DNA of 64,000 bases from Pseudomonas sp. P5_109 (GTDB lineage Bacteria; Pseudomonadota; Gammaproteobacteria; Pseudomonadales; Pseudomonadaceae): assembly GCF_034009455.1 (NCBI RefSeq), contig NZ_CP125380.1, forward strand, positions 2,459,001 through 2,523,000, in the 5' to 3' direction. Below the pieces are notes generated by a model, which did not search any database, was not told the origin of the DNA, and saw only the letters and a list, made by a program, of their open reading frames with translations. Made by a program: the position numbers and the translations under genes. Of this stretch, positions 17,697-26,645 are shown piece after piece (position 1 is the first letter of the stretch; the number at the start of each line of letters is the position of its first letter).

Positions 17697-17807
17697 GGAT
17701 GTGCCGGTATAGAAAATGACGGAATTCGGGAGAAACGAGTTCTCTAGCACACGCACAATAAGCGTCTCGCTACCAAGGTCGGTGGCGAGACGTGTAGGTC
17801 TGACTAA

Positions 17808-18596
17808 TCAAAGATACTCGACATTGCCGTCGATGCTGATCGCTTGTCCTGTCACATTGTTAGCAGCAGGAGAGCATAGAAATAAGGCCATTGCTGCCAC
17901 ATCTTCGGGTGGGGTCATCCGGCGCAATGAGATTTTCTTCAATGTTTGTTGGCGCATCTCCTGCTCTGAAATGCCTAACTGTTTGGCGCGATCACTGATG
18001 ACGCGATCCTGGCGCGGGCCCTCGACGATGCCTGGCAGCAGTGCGTTGACTCGAATGTCTTTTTCGCCCAACTCGGCTGCCAATGACTTCATAAGACCAA
18101 CGATGGCCCACTTGGTCGCGGCGTAAGGAGTCCGCCAGGCATAGCCTAAGCGCCCCGCGACCGATGAAATATGAATGATGTGTGCGTGTTCTGACTTCGT
18201 TAGGAGGGGGACAGCATGATGAGCGAAGCGATACTGCGCATTGAGATTGATGTCTATTGTCTGTTCCCATTCTGCATCGCTAATTTTGTCGATTCCGCCG
18301 GTCGGCCCTGCTATGCCTGCATTGTTGATAAGTACATCCAGCCCATCCACCCAATCCTGTTGTATCTCGAAGACTCGCTTAATTTGAGCAGAGTCGGAGA
18401 CGTCAGCTAATGTGGCCAAAGCCTCTGGATAGCGCTCACGAAATTGTGCGATCGCCTGCTCACTTACATCGCATACATGGACTCTTGCCCCAATTTCGAG
18501 ATATGCAGCCGCGATCGATTCGCCAATGCCTGCTGCCCCACCGGAAATCAAAACTCTCAATCCGGTATAGGGTGTCAGCCGCTTCATCACGTTCAT
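17808..18596 (-). CDS. Short-chain dehydrogenase/reductase (SDR)
   Basis: The product has 262 residues, the classical SDR size. The cofactor loop GGAAGIG is at about 19-25, NNAG at about 90-93, Ser in HISSVAG, and the catalytic Y-x3-K in YAATKWA at about 157-161. An Asp at the end of the second beta strand (VCDVS) favours NAD(H). It probably oxidises or reduces a hydroxyl of the acid handled by the neighbouring GntR-controlled genes. The start is ATG at 18596, with MKRL at 18587 as an alternative. Confidence 0.92.
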   Translation of the reverse strand: MNVMKRLTPYTGLRVLISGGAAGIGESIAAAYLEIGARVHVCDVSEQAIAQFRERYPEALATLADVSDSAQIKRVFEIQQDWVDGLDVLINNAGIAGPTGGIDKISDAEWEQTIDINLNAQYRFAHHAVPLLTKSEHAHIIHISSVAGRLGYAWRTPYAATKWAIVGLMKSLAAELGEKDIRVNALLPGIVEGPRQDRVISDRAKQLGISEQEMRQQTLKKISLRRMTPPEDVAAMALFLCSPAANNVTGQAISIDGNVEYL

Positions 18597-18680
18597 AGCT
18601 AATGCGTCCTGTCTTATTTTTGTTCATGAGTTCTTTCGTGGCTACGGAGTGCGTAGACAAGAAAACCTCGTTAAGTGATA

Positions 18681-18690
18681 TGTGATCACA
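18681..18690. promoter_or_regulatory. Candidate GntR operator, copy 2
   Basis: TGTGATCACA is a perfect 10-bp palindrome 85 bp upstream of the SDR start. It matches the copy at 17688. The half-sites abut, unlike CRP/Vfr sites, which need a 6-bp spacer. Assignment to the GntR/FCD regulator rests on position. Confidence 0.5.
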
Positions 18691-18841
18691 GTTTGTTTGT
18701 CAAGACAGGCTTGCCGCAGATTTGCAGGTGATTACCGGAGAGGGCGCAGACTCCTACTCCGGCTCAGCATTGCTACCTGCCGGCCCGATTAATCTGCGAG
18801 AGGCAGCTGGCAGCGACTGCGCTTCCCGCAGCACTTCATCG

Positions 18842-19921
18842 TTATCGAATCTGGGCCATGGTCGGGTAATCCGTATAACCTCGCTCCTCACCCTGATAGA
18901 AGGTGGTCGGGTCTGCGTCATTCAATGCGACACCCTGTTCGAATCGCTCTACCAGATCCGGGTTGGCTAGGAACGCAGTGCCAAAGGACACCAGATCAGC
19001 ATTTCCTTCTCTGAGGGACGTTTCTGCGCGTTCCGCGTCATAGCCCCCATTGGCGATGTAGGTGCCTCCGAAACGACGCTTCAGTTCTCTGAAGTCGAAT
19101 GAACCCGCACCGACTTCTACTACGTGAATGTAGGCTAGCCCGTAGCGACTGAGCATTTTTGCTGCATAGTTGAATGTCGCTTGGGGATCGCTGTCGCTCA
19201 TGGAGAAGTAATTAAAAATCGGTGACAGGCGAACGCCCACGCGGCTAGCCCCGAATACTTGGATGACCGACTCCACAACCTCCTTAAGAAACCGAGCGCG
19301 ATTTTCTGCAGAGCCGCCGTATGAATCGGTTCGGGTGTTGGTGCCATCGCGCAGGAACTGATCGATCAAGTAGCCGTTCGCGCCATGTATTTCCACACCG
19401 TCAAAACCTGCACGCTTCGCGTTTTCAGCACCTTGGCGAAAATCCGCAATCACACCAGGAATTTCATCCAGACTCAGAGCCCGTGGCGACTCGTAAGGCT
19501 TCAGTCCTTCAGGCGTGTAGATCTCGCCATCAGCCTTGATCGCTTAGGGGGCTACCGGCAGCTGATTATCGAGCTGTACTAGGGAGTGTGACAGGCGCCC
19601 AACGTGCCAGAGCTGGAGAAATATCCGTCCGCCCTCTGCATGCACGGCGTCGGTCACGTGTTTCCAGCCGGCGATTTGCTCGCTGGTGAAGATGCCCGGT
19701 GTTCTCATGTAGCCTTTGCCTTGAGTCGAGACCTGGGAACCCTCAGTAATGATGAGGCCGGCGCTTGCACGTTGACGGTAATACTCGACTACTGTGGAAG
19801 TTGGAACATCACCTTGGCCAGCCCGGCTTCGCGTCAGAGGCGCCATCACCATATGATTTTTCAAGGGTAGGTTGGCGATTTGAGCGGGGGACAAAAGAAG
19901 GTTGAGATTGCTCGCTGTCAT
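18842..19921 (-). pseudogene. Old yellow enzyme family ene-reductase with an internal TAA stop
   Basis: The full frame is 359 codons, normal for OYE enzymes, which reduce activated C=C bonds with FMN and NAD(P)H. Codon 126 is TAA (19546-19544), placed between LDNQLPVAP and AIKADGEIYTPEGLKPYE, where functional relatives have a serine. No frame change occurs, and everything after the stop is well conserved: AGFDGVEIHGANGYLIDQFLRD, the active-site region with GSAENRARF, and a C-terminal NGGYD and GTAFLANPDLV. One base change (for example TCA to TAA) explains it. It is either a very recent nonsense mutation or a sequencing error. The pirin gene lies just upstream on the same strand, and a divergent LysR gene may control both. 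Confidence 0.93.
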
Positions 19922-19993
19922 GACGTGCCTCAGTATGATTTGGGGTGTTGGATAGTTATCGTCGAGATGATTTTCACGCCGGCTTGAGCGGCG

Positions 19994-20833
19994 CTAGTTG
20001 AGCCGTCCTTGTTGCCGCAGCCGTGTGCCAATCCGCTGTATTTCCGTTTCTCCCTGCGCCAGAGCTGCCTTGCTCGTGTGAACCGAGTAGTGACCCGTTA
20101 CTAGGTCGTACGGATGCTTTACCGCCGAGCCCATCACGAAAGAGCAATCGCCTTTCGCGATGAAGTTGATGCGGTGCTCTGACTCTTCGAACACGGCTAA
20201 TTCGCCGGCATTGATCAACCCACCTGCGTCCAGACTTCCAGAACTCACAGCGAGCCAAGCAATGTTGTGGCCGGATGGAGGGGTGTAATGCCAGTGCTCA
20301 CCGTCTTTTAAACTCACGGCGAGATAGTTCATTTCACTCGGCACTTCAATCAGGCTTTGGGCTGCCCCGTAACGTCCCAATAGCAAACGCGCGGGGCCCA
20401 CTTGAGGAACTTGCGACGGCGCAAGGTAGACACTCATCGCGGGTGCGTTTTCAAGAGATGGTGGCAATGCCACCCAGAGCTGGAATCCCTGTATTGCGGA
20501 CTCGCTTGCTAGCGTAGCGTCGTGCCACACCCCATTGCCGGCCTGCATCCACTCAACACCACCCGCGAGCAGTAAACCGGTCGCCCCAGTGGTGTCCTCA
20601 TAAGAGACATCCCCTTTTGTCATGAAGGTAACCGTTGCGATTCCTGAGTGCGGATGCATGCCGAAACTCGACTTACTACCACTGGCGTTCAGGCTGAAAA
20701 TGTCCAGGAAAATAAACGGTTTCAACAGCTCTCCTAGATCACCTGGACTCATAAGCCTCGTTATGGGGCCATGTGTGGTTCCTTCAGTACGATGGACAAT
20801 GGCGCGTGGTCGAACTACTACGGTGGCGGTCAT
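19994..20833 (-). CDS. Pirin family protein
   Basis: The product has 279 residues from the ATG at 20833; the frame is open further upstream but without homology. The bicupin pirin signature is present: a first-cupin segment LLKPFIFLDIFSLNASGSKS followed by FGMHPHSGIATVTFM with metal-binding His residues, then GVEWMQAGNGVWHDATL. Some bacterial pirins oxidise quercetin or regulate metabolism, but most have no known role. It shares a strand with the OYE gene and is divergent from a LysR gene, so it probably belongs to a small redox-related transcription unit. Confidence 0.92.
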   Translation of the reverse strand: MTATVVVRPRAIVHRTEGTTHGPITRLMSPGDLGELLKPFIFLDIFSLNASGSKSSFGMHPHSGIATVTFMTKGDVSYEDTTGATGLLLAGGVEWMQAGNGVWHDATLASESAIQGFQLWVALPPSLENAPAMSVYLAPSQVPQVGPARLLLGRYGAAQSLIEVPSEMNYLAVSLKDGEHWHYTPPSGHNIAWLAVSSGSLDAGGLINAGELAVFEESEHRINFIAKGDCSFVMGSAVKHPYDLVTGHYSVHTSKAALAQGETEIQRIGTRLRQQGRLN

Positions 20834-21070
20834 ATGCTTTCTCTTTGTTCTCCCTTGCCGACAGACGATGTCGTCGAGCGGAGTTCCGGCTGGCTGGACT
20901 GGATGTGGATTAACTCGTGATGCCGAAAAGCCTTGACGGTCAGCCCGTAGGAGATTCCGGCAAGTGAAGGTCAGCTGCAGCAATGACTGAAGGATATGCG
21001 TCTATTGATTGCTTTATTAGATGGCATAATTGGATTGAACTGATCCATTTTTGGAGTGGGTGGCAGCAAG

Positions 21071-21988
21071 ATGATCGATCTGAATGACGTCGCATTGTTT
21101 GTAAAAGTGGTGCGCAGCGGCAGTTTCGCTGAGGCAGCACGGCAGCTTGGAATGCCCTCAAACACCTTAAGCCGGCGGGTTCAACAGCTTGAGGCTCAAC
21201 TCGGTACAAGGCTGCTGCAGCGCTCCACGCGCAAGCTCACACTCACCCAGTCTGGCGAGGCTTTTCACGAGCGATGCTGTGGAGCCGTGGATGGACTGAT
21301 TGACGCAAGTGAGCAGATGATGACAGGAAACCAAGAGCCGAGTGGCACCGTGCGCATCGCGGCAATGGCTGACTTTTTCGACTTTTTTCCTATGGATTGG
21401 GTAGCCGACTTTCTCGAGGCGCATCCACGGGTACACGTCGACTTTGTGCTGAGTGATGCACGCGCCGATTTGATCGCTGATCGTATCGACATTGCGTTTC
21501 GAGGCGGAGCGTTACAAGACTCAGGATATGTCGGTCGCCAACTCCTTGGAGCTGGTAACGAAGGTCTGGTGGCCAGCCCGAATTACCTTAGAAAAAGAGG
21601 CGTACCTGATTCGCTTGGAGATTTGGTCAATCATGATTGTGTAACTTTTGGTCATCCTAGTGGCGTCACCACCTGGACTCTCCATGGGCCAAATGGTGCA
21701 GCGGAAGAAGTGCGGGTCACTAGCCGTTTCAATGGAAACACCGCCCAAGCTTTGCGCAAGGCGACGTTGGCCGGGCTAGGAATTGCCTTGCTGCCGCCCG
21801 CCATGACAAAGTCTGATCTTCAGACAGGTCGTCTTGTGTCTGTGCTTCCGCAGTACCATAGAACCGGATACGGCCTGCACGTGCTTTACCCCAGTCGGCA
21901 ACATTTGCCGCTAGCTGTGTCTGCATTCATTGAGTTGGTTATGGAGAAGCTAGAGGGTCAAGAATTCCCCGTGACGGCTCGTTCCTGA
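21071..21988 (+). CDS. LysR-type transcriptional regulator
   Basis: The product has 305 residues from ATG 21071 (MIDLNDVALFVKVV); a GTG five codons upstream is possible. The winged HTH reads GSFAEAARQLGMPSNTLSRR then VQQLEAQLGTRLLQRSTRKL, which is the AaeR/DsdC-like subgroup of LysR with the TLTQSGEAF continuation. The effector domain is complete to the C-terminus. It is divergent from the pirin and OYE genes and probably regulates them. Confidence 0.93.
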   Translation: MIDLNDVALFVKVVRSGSFAEAARQLGMPSNTLSRRVQQLEAQLGTRLLQRSTRKLTLTQSGEAFHERCCGAVDGLIDASEQMMTGNQEPSGTVRIAAMADFFDFFPMDWVADFLEAHPRVHVDFVLSDARADLIADRIDIAFRGGALQDSGYVGRQLLGAGNEGLVASPNYLRKRGVPDSLGDLVNHDCVTFGHPSGVTTWTLHGPNGAAEEVRVTSRFNGNTAQALRKATLAGLGIALLPPAMTKSDLQTGRLVSVLPQYHRTGYGLHVLYPSRQHLPLAVSAFIELVMEKLEGQEFPVTARS

Positions 21989-22081
21989 TCAACACATTGC
22001 CCAAGTATCGTTCAAGCAGTTGTCTTCGAAAGAAGGGGGGCAGGGATGCAGTGAAAAGTCAGGAAGTGCCTGCGCCCGTCC

Positions 22082-22649
22082 TCAATACCTTTTTTTGTGC
22101 AGTTCCAACAGCTCCGCCGGTGAAAGGATGCGGTTTCTTTCGGCTTCGTAGTCGACAGGGGTCAGTGGGGTGATGTCGACCAGTTCCGTCGGATTGCCCT
22201 CGACCAACAAGGCCCGCCAAGTTGGCGCTTTCTGGCCCAACTGAGTTGCCATCTTTACGCGCGACGCCATCCAACAGCCAGGCCTTGATCAGGTCCTGGA
22301 CGGTCAGCGTTTGCACCTTCGTCGTTTTTACTTGTTCGGCCTCTACGTTAGCAGCGGCGTATGTCTATGCCTTGGCGGTTTTCTTATGCTCGTTGGGATT
22401 GATCTGCTCATCGGTGAGCGCTCGGGCTTGGTTGCGTACCTTGCGGATGTCCGTCAGTAATTTGCGCGGCCAAGACCCGCAGGCGTACTCTTTGTTTTGC
22501 CCGCCCCACCGATTGCGATAGAAAAAGCTGACCGACACACCGTCCTTACGGACTGATATTCAACCGGCTAGATCGCCATCTTCCCGGAGGATTCGGCCGG
22601 CATCGTTGGCAGTTAGTGCCTCAAGTTCTTTGATGGTGATTTTGGCCAT
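22082..22649 (-). pseudogene. Tyrosine recombinase (island integrase) remnant, copy 1
   Basis: The frame starts MAKITIKELEALTANDAGRI at 22649 and matches the Arm-DNA-binding N-terminus of tRNA-targeting integrases. Codon 30 is TGA (22562-22560) and codon 95 is TAG (22367-22365). After the segment VQTLTVQDLIKAWLLDGVARKDGN the sequence jumps to LGQKAPTWRALLVEGN and continues VDITPLTPVDYEAERNRILS in another frame. A central part, including the catalytic Arg/His/Tyr domain, has therefore been lost. It begins 160 bp to the left of the tRNA-Pro fragment at 22810 and reads away from it, the usual layout for the integrase end of an island. It is about 90% alike by eye to copy 2 over the N-terminal part. 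Confidence 0.85.
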
Positions 22650-22809
22650 GAAACGGACTCCCCCTACTTTTACCCCCACAAAAACGTCGGGTCTTGATGG
22701 ACGTTATTGGACTCTCGTAGAGCAGAACACCGCTGGAGCTCAAGTAAATACTAGCTTGGAAAAATCCAGAGTAAAATTTTGGAAGCTTTCAAGAAGTATG
22801 AAAAAGGAG

Positions 22810-22854
22810 ATGGGGTGCTAGGGGTCGAGTGTTCGAATCACTCCGTCCCGACCA
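22810..22854 (+). tRNA. tRNA-Pro(GGG) 3' half, att site (fragment, left)
   Basis: Forty-five bases from ATGGGGTGCTAGGGG to the CCA end fit the anticodon loop, variable region, T arm (GAGTG-TTCGAAT-CACTC) and acceptor strand of a proline tRNA with anticodon GGG. The D arm and 5' half are missing, so it is not a working tRNA. It is an attachment-site copy, created when an element integrates into the 3' end of the tRNA gene. The identical 45 bases recur at 53129. Confidence 0.85.
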
Positions 22855-22862
22855 TATAATTC

Positions 22863-22899
22863 AAGGGGTTGCGAGATTTTATCTCGCAACCCTTTTTTT
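22863..22899 (+). terminator. Terminator of the tRNA-Pro fragment, left copy
   Basis: The arms AAGGGGTTGCGAGAT and ATCTCGCAACCC plus following T form a 12-15 bp hairpin with a TTT loop and a run of seven T. It may also stop transcription coming leftward from the mhp operon. The right-hand copy at 53184-53218 has mismatches in the right arm and should be weaker. Confidence 0.85.
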
Positions 22900-22982
22900 G
22901 TTTGGTTGTTTTTACCCCTACAAAACGACTGGCTCTGGGCAGAATCTTTTGTCAGGCGGACTTCCACTGCTTTGTATGAAAC

Positions 22983-24266
22983 TCACCATAGCTTCCATGT
23001 GTAATCGACATTCACCCGTAGCTCATTGTCGTCCCTGTGGCTGGCCTGGGCGGTAAAGTCGTTGCGGTACCAAGCGTTGCGCACGCGCAGGGCCAGGCCC
23101 TTCAACGGAGTGCCCTGCAGCACGTAGGACAGTTCGATATCCTTTTCGCTTTCTGTCAGGTTTGAGCCGCCCAGCTTGGCCAATTCAATATTGTCGCCGC
23201 TCACGTAGCGCAGCATGCCATTGAGCCCCGGCAAGCCCATGGCCACGAAATTGTAGTCATACCGTACCTGCCAACTGCGCTCCTTGGGGTTGAGAAACTC
23301 GGAGCTCAGAGTGCCTTCGGTGATGACCAGCGGCTCGGTGCCGAACAGGTAGGGCATGGCAGTCTTGCCGGTTAGTTGCATGTAGCCGGCACCGAATTTG
23401 TGAGCTCCCACGGCGTACGTCAGCATTAGTGCCGCATTACGGTTGTCTACCGGGCCGGCCTTGGCTGCGCCATCTTCCCCGGTGACGAACAGACGAAAGT
23501 CGCTTTTCAGGCTGCCGGGGCCCATCGGACGAGTATCGACAAAGCCGTAGAAGTCCTTGCGGTACAGGTCCGCGAGTTCTGCGTGGTAATACTTCAGCGT
23601 CAGTTGCGGCGACCAGGCATAGTCGCCGCCGACGAAAGAAAAACGGTCCGACTCGGCAGCGCCATTGAAGCGTCCGTTAGGTGAACCGACCGACATTTTC
23701 TGGTAGTCGGTGGAGTCGCGCAGGTTGATGCGATCCAGCCAGCCAACGTGCAAGGTCAGGTTGTCGATTTCCTGGGACTTGAGGTACGCGCCACGGAAGG
23801 TCTGTGGCAGCAAGCGAGTAGGGCTGGCGAAGGCGATTGGCAGGAGCGTACTGATGGTGCCCAGTTGCAACTCGCTTTTCGATGCCCTGACCTTGGCGGT
23901 CAGGCCCAGCTCCGAATATTCACTGGCCGGCTCCCGGGTGGTGGGGTTGTACGGCAGCAAGCCAGTGCCCGTGCGATCAGGCGAAGAATCCAGGCGCACA
24001 CCCAGCAACCCCGAGGCGTCCAGACCGAACCCCACCGGCCCTTCCGTATAACCGGAGCGCACGTTGAGAATGAAACCCTGGGCCCACTCGCGGGCGGCGG
24101 CCTGAGGGGTTGCGTTCACGTAGTTACGATCGAAGTAAAAGTTGCGCATCGTCAGATCGGCGTGGCTGTCATCGACAAAATCGCTGGCACACGCCTGGCC
24201 GAAGGATAAAACGCAGGTGCAGGCGCTGAGCGCCCGAAGAGAAGTCTTGAGCATGCCGGTGTTCAC
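22983..24266 (-). CDS. OprD family outer-membrane porin (aromatic acid uptake)
   Basis: The product has 427 residues. A signal peptide ends near ACASDFVDD. The OprD N-terminal signature (LTMRNFYFDRNY, then AREWAQGFILNVRSGYTEGPVGFGLD) and the C-terminal beta strand ending in an aromatic residue (VDYTWKLW) are present. OprD porins carry small carboxylates and aromatic acids across the outer membrane. As the last gene on the mhp strand, just after mhpT, it probably admits 3-(3-hydroxyphenyl)propionate. It is a clear paralogue of the porin at 46057-47340 in the same island. Confidence 0.94.
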   Translation of the reverse strand: MNTGMLKTSLRALSACTCVLSFGQACASDFVDDSHADLTMRNFYFDRNYVNATPQAAAREWAQGFILNVRSGYTEGPVGFGLDASGLLGVRLDSSPDRTGTGLLPYNPTTREPASEYSELGLTAKVRASKSELQLGTISTLLPIAFASPTRLLPQTFRGAYLKSQEIDNLTLHVGWLDRINLRDSTDYQKMSVGSPNGRFNGAAESDRFSFVGGDYAWSPQLTLKYYHAELADLYRKDFYGFVDTRPMGPGSLKSDFRLFVTGEDGAAKAGPVDNRNAALMLTYAVGAHKFGAGYMQLTGKTAMPYLFGTEPLVITEGTLSSEFLNPKERSWQVRYDYNFVAMGLPGLNGMLRYVSGDNIELAKLGGSNLTESEKDIELSYVLQGTPLKGLALRVRNAWYRNDFTAQASHRDDNELRVNVDYTWKLW

Positions 24267-24327
24267 TTTTATTGTTGTTGGGGGTGAACCCGTACCGTTT
24301 CCGGCACGGGGTGTTACGCGGGAGTTG

Positions 24328-25533
24328 TCAGTCAGGCTGAGCGCCGTTGCGGCGCACTGACAGGTAAAACATCGCCACTGCGGCGATGACGATTCCCGGC
24401 GCCGAAGCCAGCATCACCCCGGCCGTGCCGGTGCCCAAGGCGAGCATCTTGCCGGCCACCAGCGGGCCGCTCATTGCGCCGAGTCTGCCGATGGCCACGG
24501 CACTGCCCACGCCTGTGGCGCGTACCGATGGGCGATAGAAATGCGGTGCCAAGGCGTACAGCACGCACTGCCCACCGGTTGCGAAAAAGCCGGCGACGAA
24601 GCCTGCCACCAGCATGCTCTCCAGACGGCTGGCCAGTCCCAGGGCAGTCAGCGAGGCGAGGATGCCCAGATAGATCAATGCTGACAGTGCCCAAGCAGGC
24701 AGGCGGTCCATCACCCAGCCCAACATCAACGTACCGACCGCAGCGCCAAGCTGTAGAGCAAACATCACCCAACTGGCCTGGCGGCCGCTGAAACCCTGGC
24801 CGACCAACAAGCTGGGCAGCCAGTTGATCAAGATGTACACAACCATGAGCGTAAAGAAATAACTCACCCAGATCATTGCGGTCGGCAGGGCCGCGCCCTC
24901 GCGGAACAGGCCCCGGACCACGCCGATGGGCGCGGCGTCCTGGACGCTTCGAAACTGCGCCGATTCAGGTAGATAAAGCCCCAGCAGAGGCACGATCAAC
25001 AGCGGTACCAGGCCTCCGACGTAGAACACCACCTGCCAGCCACCGGCCAATTGAGCGATGCCAATGCTGGCCGCCACCGCAGCACCCAGCGGCACGCCGC
25101 AATACATCAGGCTCACGGCCATGCCACGCAGACGCGGACCAGCCACTTCACTGGTCAGTGCGATCAGGTTGGGCAAGGCGGCGCCCAAACCCACGCCCGT
25201 GAGGCAACGGGCAACCAGCAAGCTGTTGAAATCCCAGGCCATGGCCGTGACCAGCGAGAACAGCCCGAACAGGGCCACCGACGCCATCAGTACACGTTTG
25301 CGGCCGATGCGGTCAGCCAGCAGGCCGCCCAGGAAAGCACCGGGCAGCAGGCCGAAAATTCCGGCACTGAAGACCCAGCCCATGTGTAATTTATCCAGCT
25401 CGAAAGCGGCCGCCATGCCTTGGGCAGCGATCCCGGAGGCCTGCAGATCAAGGCCCTCCATCAGGGCCACGAGGAAACACAGACCGATGGTCCGCGTCAT
25501 GTGCAACGGTGTTGTCAGTTTTAGCGCAGTCAT
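24328..25533 (-). CDS. mhpT: MhpT, 3-(3-hydroxyphenyl)propionate:H+ symporter (MFS)
   Basis: The product has 401 residues and about 12 membrane segments, of the aromatic acid:H+ symporter group. The stretch TIGLCFLVALMEGLDLQASG at the start, with the intramembrane Asp essential in this family, and LADRIGRKRVLMASVALFGL match E. coli MhpT very closely. CLTGVGLGAALPNLIALTSE and SLMYCGVPLGAA are further matches. It moves the substrate from periplasm to cytoplasm for MhpA. It lies 82 bp after mhpE and before the porin gene on the same strand. Confidence 0.93.
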   Translation of the reverse strand: MTALKLTTPLHMTRTIGLCFLVALMEGLDLQASGIAAQGMAAAFELDKLHMGWVFSAGIFGLLPGAFLGGLLADRIGRKRVLMASVALFGLFSLVTAMAWDFNSLLVARCLTGVGLGAALPNLIALTSEVAGPRLRGMAVSLMYCGVPLGAAVAASIGIAQLAGGWQVVFYVGGLVPLLIVPLLGLYLPESAQFRSVQDAAPIGVVRGLFREGAALPTAMIWVSYFFTLMVVYILINWLPSLLVGQGFSGRQASWVMFALQLGAAVGTLMLGWVMDRLPAWALSALIYLGILASLTALGLASRLESMLVAGFVAGFFATGGQCVLYALAPHFYRPSVRATGVGSAVAIGRLGAMSGPLVAGKMLALGTGTAGVMLASAPGIVIAAVAMFYLSVRRNGAQPD

Positions 25534-25615
25534 GGGCAGTACCCGTTTTATTGTTGTATGGGCAAAACAGGGCCGACCGACCGCTGCGTGGGCGGTCAGC
25601 CGGTGTGGTGCTCGG

Positions 25616-26635
25616 TCAGCGTTTGAGCAGATCCAGCGCGACGTCGACGATCATGTCTTCCTGACCGCCAACCATCCGCCGCTTACCCAGTTCGACGAGG
25701 ATGTCGAGGGTCTTGAGGTCATACTTCGCGGCGGCAATTTCGGCGTGGCGCAAGAAGCTCGAATAGACCCCGGCATAACCCAGCGCCAAGGTCTCGCGAT
25801 CAACCCGCACCGGACGGTCCTGCAGTGGGCGAACGATGTCATCGGCCGCGTCCATCAGCGTGTAAAGGTCGGTGCCGTGGTTCCAGCCCAGGCGCTCGGC
25901 GGCGGCGATGAACACTTCCAACGGCGCGTTGCCGGCCCCCGCCCCCATGCCGGCGAGGCTGGCGTCGATGCGGTCGCAACCTTCCTCGACGGCAGTGATC
26001 GAGTTGGCCACACCGAGTGACAGGTTGTGATGGGCGTGCATGCCGGTTTCGGTTTCCGGTTTGAGTACAGCCGTGAACGCACGGAAACGGTCGCGGATGT
26101 CCTGCATGTTCATCGCCCCTCCAGAGTCGGCCATGTACACGCAGGTCGCGCCGTAGCTTTCCATCAACTTGGCCTGGGCCGCCAACTGCTCGGCCGGGAT
26201 CATATGGCTCATCATCAGGAAACCGACGGTGTCCATGCCCAGCTCGCGGGCGTATTCGATGTGCTGCTTCGACACGTCGGCTTCGGTGCAATGGGTGGCG
26301 ATGCGCACCACCCGCGCTCCGGCGTTGTAGGCGGCTTTGAGGTCATGCACCGTACCGATGCCGGGCAACAGCAACGTGGTGATCTTGGCGTGGCTGATCA
26401 CATCGGCCGCGGCCTCGATCCACTCCAGATCGGTGTGCGCCGCGAAGCCGTAATTGAAGCTCGAGCCTTGCAGGCCATCGCCATGAGCGACTTCGATCGA
26501 ATCGACCTTGGCCTTGTCCAGGGCACGGGCGATGTCCTGCACATTCTGGATCGAGTACTGATGGCGAACGGCATGGCTGCCATCGCGCAGGGTCACGTCG
26601 GAGATGTAGAGTTTTTTGCCGGGATTAAAAGTCAT
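25616..26635 (-). CDS. mhpE: MhpE, 4-hydroxy-2-oxovalerate aldolase (copy 1)
   Basis: The product has 339 residues and splits 4-hydroxy-2-oxopentanoate into pyruvate and acetaldehyde using a divalent metal. The HMG-like TIM barrel shows the R-D-G motif ([14 protein letters not shown], about residues 13-26), AHGDG, and the metal-binding [11 protein letters not shown] at about 197-207. It forms a channelling complex with MhpF, whose gene ends 10 bp upstream. A second copy at 43845-44873 has nearly the same protein but many silent base differences, and lies in the opposite orientation. Confidence 0.96.
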   Translation of the reverse strand: MTFNPGKKLYISDVTLRDGSHAVRHQYSIQNVQDIARALDKAKVDSIEVAHGDGLQGSSFNYGFAAHTDLEWIEAAADVISHAKITTLLLPGIGTVHDLKAAYNAGARVVRIATHCTEADVSKQHIEYARELGMDTVGFLMMSHMIPAEQLAAQAKLMESYGATCVYMADSGGAMNMQDIRDRFRAFTAVLKPETETGMHAHHNLSLGVANSITAVEEGCDRIDASLAGMGAGAGNAPLEVFIAAAERLGWNHGTDLYTLMDAADDIVRPLQDRPVRVDRETLALGYAGVYSSFLRHAEIAAAKYDLKTLDILVELGKRRMVGGQEDMIVDVALDLLKR

Positions 26636-26645
26636 GTCGGTCTCC

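Larger units (their letters stand above)
22246..22945. repeat. Long direct repeat, left copy (integrase 5' end plus att site)
   Basis: About 700 bp, running from TTGCCATCTTTACGCG through the integrase start, a shared spacer (GCAGAACACCGCTGGAGCTC and CCAGAGTAAAATTTTGGAA), the tRNA-Pro 3' half and its terminator to ACAAAACGACTGGCTCT. The same order recurs at 52564-53267 with scattered substitutions and single-base indels. The copies have the same orientation. Confidence 0.9.

Noticed and set aside
18681..18690. A CRP/Vfr site (TGTGA...TCACA)
   Set aside because: CRP-type sites need a 6-bp spacer between the half-sites; here they abut, so a GntR-type dyad is a better fit.
22810..22854. A complete tRNA-Pro gene
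   Set aside because: Only the 3' half matches; the 5' acceptor strand, D arm and 5' anticodon stem are replaced by unrelated sequence in both copies.
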